From an uncultured Ileibacterium sp. (GTDB taxonomy: Bacteria; Bacillota; Clostridia; Peptostreptococcales; Anaerovoracaceae): 28,575 bases of DNA. Made by a program: the position numbers and the translations under genes. Of the stretch, positions 1 to 6,061 are shown piece after piece. The stretch covers positions 1 to 28,575 of the forward strand of contig CABTXQ010000013.1 of NCBI GenBank assembly GCA_902488835.1, written 5' to 3'. Numbering within the stretch: the stretch's first letter is position 1; the number at the start of each line of letters is the position of its first letter. Under the pieces are notes generated by a model that had not been told where the DNA came from, did not search any database, and worked only from the letters and a program-made list of their open reading frames with translations.

Positions 1-19
1 AATTAATTTTATAAATAAA

Positions 20-45
20 GAGCCTACCGCAGAAGCGACAGGCTC
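20..45 (-). terminator. Rho-independent terminator after the asnS / EF-G-like operon
   Basis: Read on the minus strand this is an 11-bp stem with a UUCU loop. Two internal G-U pairs complete the stem only in this orientation. It is followed by UUUAUUUAU. It lies 21 bases past the stop of the EF-G-like gene, so it most likely ends the asnS transcript. Confidence 0.8.
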
Positions 46-66
46 AAAGGTTATAATTATGAACAA

Positions 67-2013
67 CTATTTCTTTTCTTTATCTTTCTGATATTCATTG
101 ATTACTTTCTCTGCAATATTGGAAGGTACCTCATCATATCTGTCAAATTCCAATGTAAACTCACCTCTCGCCTGTGTCATTGCTCTCAAGACGATGGCAT
201 AATCGAAGAGTTCAGCCTGAGGTGCTTCTGCATGAAGAATCGTCTCGCTCCCATCTTCTGAAGGATCCATTCCAAGTATTCTTCCCCTTCTCTTATTCAT
301 ATCACCCATTACGTCCCCAGTGTATCTTTCGGGAACTGTAATCTCCATCTTCATTATTGGTTCGAGGAGACAAGGTTTTGCTTCCTTAATACCTTTCTTG
401 AACGCAAGTGAAGCGGCAATCTTGAATGCCATTTCATTCGAGTCTACATCATGATAAGAACCGTCATACAGTACCGCTTTTATATTTACAACCTTGCAGC
501 CTGCAAGAGGTCCTTGCTCCATGCTTTCTATGAGGCCTTTTTCTACAGCTGGTACATAATTCTTAGGAATTGCTCCTCCGAACAATTCTTCACTGAATTC
601 AAATACTTCGCTTGAAGGTGAAAATCTTATATGAACATCACCATACTGTCCGGCACCCCCGGTCTGCTTCTTATGCTTACCCTGAACATCTGAATTGCCT
701 TTTATGGTCTCTCTATATGCAATCTTCTGAGGAATGGTATCTATTTCAACTCCATATTTAGCCTTTAGTTTATCCCTTATGATGCTCAACTGAATATCTC
801 CCTGTCCACCGAGCAAGCTTTGATGAGTCTCAGAATTTCTTTCAAGAACAAAAGATGGATCTTCTTCCATTAGCTTGAAAAGCCCTTGTGCCATCTTTTC
901 TTCGTCATTTTTATCCTTGGCTGCGACAGCTACAAAATAATTAGGCTTAGGGAAATTAATTCCAGGCATCTCAACTAGCTTATCCTTAAGGCAGAGCGTG
1001 TCACCAGTCTTAGTGTTCTGAAGCTTAGCAAGTGCAACCATATCTCCTGCATTTACCTCGGATGCAGCAACCTGTTCCTTTCCTCTTACAAAAAACATTG
1101 CGCCAAGTTTTTCAGGCTTGAGAGACCTTGAATTGTAAAGCTCAGTTCCGGACTTAATCTGTCCTGTCAGAACCTTTGCATAAGAAATTTTACCAAGGAA
1201 AGGGTCCGCAATAGTCTTAAATACAAATAGTACAGGATCGCCTTCAGGTTTAGTAATTATTTCAACTTCATTTCCATCGGCATCCTTACATATGTATGGA
1301 TCATGCTTTGTAGGTTCAGGTATATATCTGTTTATTGAACGCAGTACCTCATCAATTCCATCTCCTGTCATGGATGATGTTTTTATAACCGGAACTATCT
1401 CTCCACTTGCAATTCCCTTCCTAAGTCCCGTGCTTAATTCTTCCTCCGTAAACTCTTCTCCCTCGAAGAATTTCTCCATAAGTTCTTCATCGGTAGCTGC
1501 GATTGCTTCATTTAGTGCCTCTTCATCCTCGTCAGTTACAACAGAATTTCCAAATTTTTCTCTTAATTCAGCGATTACAGCATCGCAGTCAACATTTTCC
1601 TTGTCTATCTTTGTCATTACCATGAAAACAGGCGTCTTTGATTTTTTACACTCTTTCCATGCTTTTTCGGTGCCAACCTGTATACCTGCTGATGCATCTA
1701 CCATGATAATAGCAGCTGCAGCCGTACTAAGTGCCGATCTTACCTCTCCGATAAAGTCAAAGAACCCAGGTGTATCGAGGAAATTATATTTGAATCCCTT
1801 GTATTCAACCGGTACTAGAGTTGTATTGATCGAATATCCTTTTGCAATCTCCATCTTGTCGTAGTCAGACACCGTATTTCCATCTTCAACACGACCCATC
1901 CTGCTGATTGCTCCGGTATATTTAAGTGCAGCTTCCAAAAAAGTTGTCTTTCCGCAGTTTCCGTGTCCAAGCAAAACGACATTTCTAATCTTTTCCGTCT
2001 TGTAACCTTTCAT
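67..2013 (-). CDS. EF-G-like translation GTPase (EF-G paralogue)
   Basis: This is a full-length five-domain elongation factor G relative, about 648 residues against roughly 690 for housekeeping EF-G. In 649-residue numbering, G1 is GHGNCGKTT at 17-25, G3 is DTPGFFDF at 81-88 and G4 is TKID at 135-138. Domain II begins near 260, and domain IV carries the GGAGQYGDVHI motif. The histidine that activates GTP hydrolysis in EF-G and EF-Tu (DTPGH) is Phe85 here, and the G4 asparagine is Thr, so this is a divergent paralogue rather than the main EF-G. EF-G2-type proteins are known to vary at this position. A TTG at 2016 is directly followed by ATG at 2013. AAGGAGG sits 7 nt before the ATG and only 4 nt before the TTG, so I chose the ATG. 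It starts 23 bases after asnS and shares its operon. Its exact role (translocation, recycling or stress) cannot be read from the sequence. Confidence 0.85.
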   Translation of the reverse strand: MKGYKTEKIRNVVLLGHGNCGKTTFLEAALKYTGAISRMGRVEDGNTVSDYDKMEIAKGYSINTTLVPVEYKGFKYNFLDTPGFFDFIGEVRSALSTAAAAIIMVDASAGIQVGTEKAWKECKKSKTPVFMVMTKIDKENVDCDAVIAELREKFGNSVVTDEDEEALNEAIAATDEELMEKFFEGEEFTEEELSTGLRKGIASGEIVPVIKTSSMTGDGIDEVLRSINRYIPEPTKHDPYICKDADGNEVEIITKPEGDPVLFVFKTIADPFLGKISYAKVLTGQIKSGTELYNSRSLKPEKLGAMFFVRGKEQVAASEVNAGDMVALAKLQNTKTGDTLCLKDKLVEMPGINFPKPNYFVAVAAKDKNDEEKMAQGLFKLMEEDPSFVLERNSETHQSLLGGQGDIQLSIIRDKLKAKYGVEIDTIPQKIAYRETIKGNSDVQGKHKKQTGGAGQYGDVHIRFSPSSEVFEFSEELFGGAIPKNYVPAVEKGLIESMEQGPLAGCKVVNIKAVLYDGSYHDVDSNEMAFKIAASLAFKKGIKEAKPCLLEPIMKMEITVPERYTGDVMGDMNKRRGRILGMDPSEDGSETILHAEAPQAELFDYAIVLRAMTQARGEFTLEFDRYDEVPSNIAEKVINEYQKDKEKK

Positions 2014-2036
2014 CAAAGTTCCTCCTTGATATTTTA

Positions 2037-3431
2037 TTAAAATTCAGCGGTCTTAGGTGTTCTAGGGAATGGCAGAACATCTCTTATATTACTCATCCCT
2101 GTAACATACATCAGCATTCTTTCGAAACCGAGTCCAAATCCGGAATGCTTTACTCCTCCATATTTACGAAGGTCGAGATACCATGAATATGGTTCAATCT
2201 GCATCCCCTGTTCCTTCATCTTGTCAAGAAGAACGTCATATCTTTCTTCTCTCTGACTTCCCCCTATGATCTCTCCAACTCCCGGAACTAGCAAATCGCA
2301 AGCGGCAACCGTCTTTCCGTCTTCATTTACCCTCATATAGAAAGCTTTGATTTCCTTTGGATAATCGGTTACAAATATAGGTTTTTTGTATACCTGCTCT
2401 GTGAGATAACGCTCGTGTTCCGTTTGTAAATCAATACCCCATTCAACTGGATATTCGAACTTTTTGCCGGACTTCTTGAGGATCTCTACGGCCTTCGTAT
2501 ATGTAACTCTGTCAAAGTCTGCATTCGCTACATGTTTAAGCCTTTCGATAAGCCCCTTATCAATTCTTTTATTAAAAAACTCCATTTCCTCAGGTGCATT
2601 ATCTAAGATGTAATTGATAAGATATTTAATCATATCTTCTGCAACATCCATGTTTCTTTCCAAATCCGCAAAAGCCATCTCCGGTTCTATCATCCAGAAT
2701 TCTGATGCATGCCTTGCAGTATTTGAGTTTTCTGCACGGAATGTAGGTCCGAAGGTATAAACATCTCGAAATGCAAGTGCCATTATCTCTGCTTCGAGCT
2801 GTCCTGAAACCGTGAGGTTGGTCTCTTTACAGAAAAAATCTTTGCTGTAATCAACTTTTCCATCTTCTGTAAATGGTATGTTTTCAAGATCAAGAGTCGT
2901 AACCTTGAACATCTCTCCTGCACCTTCTGCATCACTTCCGGTTATTATAGGTGAATGTGTGTAAATAAATCCTCTTTCCTGGAAAAATTTGTGTACGGCA
3001 TATGCGAGCATACTCCTTACTCTGAAAACTGCCTGGAATGTATTGCTCCTTGGCCTTAAATGTGCAATCTCTCTAAGGAACTCCATCGAATGTCTCTTGT
3101 TCTGAAGAGGATAATCCGAATCTGAATCTGCTTCCAATATAGCTTCTTCTGCCTGAATCTCAAACGGTTGCTTCGAATCAGGTGTCAGTCTTAGAACACC
3201 CCTTATCATAACTCCGGAGGAAAGCTTAAACTTAGATACCTCTCCAAAATTATCAAGCTTATCTGCCTCACAAACCACCTGCACCGGTGTAAAAAACGTG
3301 CCATCATTAACATTTAGAAAGCAATATCTGCCTGAGCCTCGATTATTCCTAACCCAACCTCTAACAGACACTTCCTTGTCAGCATAATCTTCTGGACTGC
3401 GAAACAGATCTTTAATTCTTACAATTTCCAT
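2037..3431 (-). CDS. asnS: Asparaginyl-tRNA synthetase
   Basis: Class IIb aminoacyl-tRNA synthetase that charges tRNA-Asn with asparagine in the cytoplasm. The N-terminal OB fold covers about residues 15-100 (VSVRGWVRNNRGSGRYCFLN). The catalytic core has class II motif 2 (FRAENSNTARHASEFWMIEPE region) and motif 3 (GFGLGFERMLMYVTG). The AsnRS-type ARHASEFWMIEPE signature and the absence of an AspRS insertion domain separate it from aspartyl-tRNA synthetase. The length of 464 residues is normal. The ATG has a purine-rich upstream stretch (AAGGAGAAGGAAC). The short leader holds an extended -10 promoter and leaves no room for a T-box. It is the first gene of an operon with the EF-G-like gene, and the terminator is at 20-45. 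Confidence 0.97.
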   Translation of the reverse strand: MEIVRIKDLFRSPEDYADKEVSVRGWVRNNRGSGRYCFLNVNDGTFFTPVQVVCEADKLDNFGEVSKFKLSSGVMIRGVLRLTPDSKQPFEIQAEEAILEADSDSDYPLQNKRHSMEFLREIAHLRPRSNTFQAVFRVRSMLAYAVHKFFQERGFIYTHSPIITGSDAEGAGEMFKVTTLDLENIPFTEDGKVDYSKDFFCKETNLTVSGQLEAEIMALAFRDVYTFGPTFRAENSNTARHASEFWMIEPEMAFADLERNMDVAEDMIKYLINYILDNAPEEMEFFNKRIDKGLIERLKHVANADFDRVTYTKAVEILKKSGKKFEYPVEWGIDLQTEHERYLTEQVYKKPIFVTDYPKEIKAFYMRVNEDGKTVAACDLLVPGVGEIIGGSQREERYDVLLDKMKEQGMQIEPYSWYLDLRKYGGVKHSGFGLGFERMLMYVTGMSNIRDVLPFPRTPKTAEF

Positions 3432-3496
3432 TGTTATTTGGTTCCTTCTCCTTTAATCAATTTATTTTATCACACATAATGGCGTGTAATAGGTAA

Positions 3497-3525
3497 ATTA
3501 TAGCATAGAGCTCTTTTCATTTCCA
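3497..3525 (-). promoter_or_regulatory. Extended -10 promoter of asnS
   Basis: On the minus strand TATAAT (3497-3502) is preceded by TGC (3503-3505), giving an extended -10. TGGAAA (3520-3525), a 4/6 match to the -35 consensus, lies 17 bases upstream. Transcription would start near 3490, about 60 nt before the asnS ATG. Confidence 0.65.
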
Positions 3526-3557
3526 TGCTTTACATTTTGCCTTAGTATATCCTGCTC

Positions 3558-4457
3558 TTAACTGTCTTTAAGTTTATCTGTAGGATTAACATGTATCATT
3601 ATATGCTTTATATTGTCAAAATTGTTTTCAACATTGCTGTGCACTCTTTCTGCAATACTATGTGCCGCTCTTAACCTAAGATCCCCATCAACTACTATCT
3701 CCGCATCAATATATATTTTGTTTCCGAATGTCCTGGTTCTCAATAAGTCGACGCCCTGGACTCCATCCTGTTTAAGGATAAACTCTCTCATATTGTTGTC
3801 ATACTCTTCACCGCAGGAAGTATCGAGCATTTTGTCAATAGCGACTTTGATTACGTCAAAAGCAACCTTAAATATAAATATGCATATTATCACTCCTGCC
3901 AAAGGGTCCATTATCGGAAATCCAAGCATTGCGGCACCTATTCCAATAAGCGAACCAATAGATGAAAAAGCATCTGACCTGTGATGCCATGCATCTGCAC
4001 GAAATGCGTCGGAGTTGATTTTATCTGCAATATGCATTGTATATCTATACATCAATTCCTTTGTAACTATTGATACTATTGCTGCAACAAGTGCAATCAT
4101 CTTGGGGCTTTTGATGCCGTCACTTTGTCCTTTAATCATCTTATTAAAGGCAGCTAGTCCTATAAAAAATCCTGTTATAAGCAAAATGCTTCCAAGTATC
4201 AGCGATGCAACACATTCTATTCTTTCATGTCCATAAGGATGTTTAGAGTCTGCCTCTTTCTTTGATGCCCTAACTCCAATGAATGCGACAAGTGTAGCGA
4301 CAACGTCAGACGCGGAATGAATTGAATCAGAAACCATGGCAGCTGAATTCCCTATTATTCCGGCAAAAAGCTTGAATAATACCAGTATAATATTACCGAA
4401 GATTCCAACAGCGGAAACTCTTTTTACCATTGTTCTTTCATAATCTTTATTCTTCAT
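3558..4457 (-). CDS. Cation diffusion facilitator (CDF) family divalent metal exporter
   Basis: Inner-membrane metal/proton antiporter of 299 residues with the usual CDF plan: about six membrane segments between residues 12 and 210, then a cytoplasmic ferredoxin-like domain (about 215-295). Transport-site signatures are visible: HSASD (47-51) in TM2 and HHRSD (158-162) in TM5, an HxxxD/HxxxD pattern often found in Zn/Cd/Co carriers. The conserved loop HPYGHERIE is at 73-81. Metal specificity is not certain from sequence. It has its own TTGACT/TATAAT promoter overlapping the end of the gene upstream. No clear Shine-Dalgarno site precedes the ATG, which is unusual among these genes; the ATG at codon 10 is an alternative. 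I see no terminator before asnS, so read-through into asnS is possible. Confidence 0.9.
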   Translation of the reverse strand: MKNKDYERTMVKRVSAVGIFGNIILVLFKLFAGIIGNSAAMVSDSIHSASDVVATLVAFIGVRASKKEADSKHPYGHERIECVASLILGSILLITGFFIGLAAFNKMIKGQSDGIKSPKMIALVAAIVSIVTKELMYRYTMHIADKINSDAFRADAWHHRSDAFSSIGSLIGIGAAMLGFPIMDPLAGVIICIFIFKVAFDVIKVAIDKMLDTSCGEEYDNNMREFILKQDGVQGVDLLRTRTFGNKIYIDAEIVVDGDLRLRAAHSIAERVHSNVENNFDNIKHIMIHVNPTDKLKDS

Positions 4458-4509
4458 TTTATTTAATTAGTTACCAATTTTTTCAGAATTATTTATGTAT
4501 AACTTGTTC

Positions 4510-4538
4510 ATTATATATTCTTTAAAATTTTCAGTCAA
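4510..4538 (-). promoter_or_regulatory. Promoter of the CDF exporter gene
   Basis: On the minus strand TTGACT (4533-4538) and TATAAT (4510-4515) are separated by exactly 17 bases. The -35 box overlaps the last codons of the YolD-like gene (stop at 4531-4533). The exporter can therefore be transcribed independently of the SOS operon upstream. Confidence 0.75.
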
Positions 4539-4695
4539 TTTGATAATCCATGACCATATTATTCATATCTTCATATTTTTTCTCTATTTCAATCTCTTTT
4601 TTTGCCAAAGCTGCCTCAAGTCCCGAAAGTGCGGAAAATGGCATGAATTGCTTTGCCCTCTTTGCTATGGGCATTTTCATATGTAGGTTCTTCAT
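4531..4695 (-). CDS. YolD-like small protein paired with the Y-family polymerase
   Basis: A 54-residue protein with the sequence RAKQFMPFSALSGLEAAL near its start, which resembles the core of YolD-like proteins found directly downstream of Y-family polymerases (UvrX/YqjW type) in Firmicutes. The C-terminal half is a charged, coiled-coil-like helix (KKEIEIEKKYEDM). I chose the ATG at 4695, 4 bases after the polymerase stop. A longer reading from 4743 would run 44 bases into the polymerase gene and adds only low-complexity sequence. A weak GAGGA site lies upstream. Its molecular function is not firmly established; its position says it acts with, or regulates, the polymerase. Confidence 0.7.
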   Translation of the reverse strand: MKNLHMKMPIAKRAKQFMPFSALSGLEAALAKKEIEIEKKYEDMNNMVMDYQID

Positions 4696-4699
4696 AATT

Positions 4700-5974
4700 C
4701 TACCGTCCTCTCTTGTGTCCCCCGATTTGTTCATTTCTTTCAAGCGCCGTCGCCTCTTCTCTCAAATCTATCGCCCTAAAAACTGAATTTCTTCCTAGCT
4801 TATTCTTAATATCTATGACAGTTTCTTGTGTCTTCTTATCTTTATTATCTTGCTCATTTCTCATGAAATCTATTCTAATCTGTCTTTCATCTTCAACCGA
4901 AAGGATTGCATTGCAAGAAATATTTATCCTCCTTATAGGCAGATTCCTCGATGTAATTCTGTTATATACATTCATGACTTCTCCAATTATTTCTTTATAT
5001 AAATTCGTCATTTTTATAAGTGCCGCGGTTCCGCGTACCGGCGAAGCTTTGGTTCTTCTTGAATAACCTATGTAAAGGCTTACAGATTTCGTCTTTACCT
5101 TTTCTTTTGACATGTCAAGGCATAGCATATAAAACATTTCTCTTACAATTACAGATGCCTCTTCAAATGAATAATCCCGTACTAGCACCTGCCCTGATGT
5201 TATGCTCCTTGATTTTGGTTTATACCTCTTTATGTCTTCTATCGTAACAGGCTCTTTCCCTTTTGAGTGATCAATTAAAAGTTCCGCATCTATTCCGAAT
5301 TTTTTATATAAAATTTCTTCGTCGGCTCTTGCGATGTCTCCCATGGTATATAAGGCCATTTCTGAAAGCGTCTTCTCCGTAGCCGGTCCTATACGCCAGA
5401 AGTCTCTAAGCGGTCTATGATTCCATAGTGTTTCTCTATACATCCACTCATCGAGACATCCTATGAAATTGTCTTCATTCTTCGCTATTATATCCATTGC
5501 AATCTTGGCAAGATAGAGATTCGTACCTATTCCCGCCGTGGCTTGAATTCCATATTCTTCTTTTATTTTATATATGAGAAGTGAAGCAAATTCTCTCGCC
5601 GTCTTGTCATAAAACTTAAGATAATTTGTAACATCAATAAACACTTCATCTATTGAGTAGACATGAATATCATCTTTGGAAACATATCTAAGGTATAATC
5701 CATATATATTTGCGGAATATTCAATATATTTCTCCATCCTTGGTTCCGCCATTATGTAGTCTATATTATGCGGTATCTCGAATACTCTGCAGCGATTCTT
5801 CACCCCAAGCTTCTTCATTGCCGGTGAAACTGCAAGACATATAGTCTTATCGGTCCTTTCCGGGTCTGCTACAACAAGGTTAGTTGTCATAGTATCAAGC
5901 CCCCTTTCTACGCATTCAACTGATGCATAAAAAGATTTGAGATCTATGCAAATATATGCTCTTTCGTTGTTCAT
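4700..5974 (-). CDS. Y-family translesion DNA polymerase (UmuC/DinB superfamily, UvrX-like)
   Basis: Error-prone polymerase of 424 residues for bypass of DNA lesions. Catalytic features: IDLKSFYASVE (10-20; Asp11 is a metal ligand), YSIDEVF (106-112; Asp109-Glu110) and the TAGIGTNLYLAK finger/palm motif (147-157). The helix-hairpin-helix region (about 190-215) is followed by the little-finger domain. QIRIDF at 365-370 resembles a sliding-clamp-binding motif. The GRNSVFRA element (394-401) and C-terminal IGGHKRG are features I associate with the Firmicutes UvrX/YqjW branch rather than classical DinB. The ATG at 5974 has AGAGG 8 nt upstream. A LexA box and a -10 element precede it, so SOS induction is expected. 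It forms an operon with the YolD-like gene 4 bases downstream. Confidence 0.93.
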   Translation of the reverse strand: MNNERAYICIDLKSFYASVECVERGLDTMTTNLVVADPERTDKTICLAVSPAMKKLGVKNRCRVFEIPHNIDYIMAEPRMEKYIEYSANIYGLYLRYVSKDDIHVYSIDEVFIDVTNYLKFYDKTAREFASLLIYKIKEEYGIQATAGIGTNLYLAKIAMDIIAKNEDNFIGCLDEWMYRETLWNHRPLRDFWRIGPATEKTLSEMALYTMGDIARADEEILYKKFGIDAELLIDHSKGKEPVTIEDIKRYKPKSRSITSGQVLVRDYSFEEASVIVREMFYMLCLDMSKEKVKTKSVSLYIGYSRRTKASPVRGTAALIKMTNLYKEIIGEVMNVYNRITSRNLPIRRINISCNAILSVEDERQIRIDFMRNEQDNKDKKTQETVIDIKNKLGRNSVFRAIDLREEATALERNEQIGGHKRGR

Positions 5975-6032
5975 TGCATCTGCCTCTTCATAATTACGCT
6001 AAAATAATTGATATGAAAATTTGAATGCAATC

Positions 6033-6061
6033 ATTATACTACAAATCATCTCAAAAATCGA
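6033..6061 (-). promoter_or_regulatory. Promoter of the Y-family polymerase operon
   Basis: On the minus strand TATAAT lies at 6033-6038. The -35 position 17 bases upstream (6056-6061, TCGATT) is poor and overlaps the SOS box. Transcription would start near 6026, about 50 nt before the ATG. Confidence 0.6.

Noticed and set aside
1292..1864. Plus-strand open frame of 190 codons opposite the EF-G-like gene
   Set aside because: Antisense to a conserved GTPase domain, Ser/Ile/Phe-rich, no motif or ribosome-binding site.
3432..3557. T-box leader for asnS
   Set aside because: The promoter leaves only about 60 nt of leader, with no T-box sequence and no terminator.
4696..4743. Longer start for the YolD-like protein at 4743
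   Set aside because: It would overlap the polymerase gene by 44 bases; the ATG at 4695 directly after the polymerase stop gives the family-like protein.
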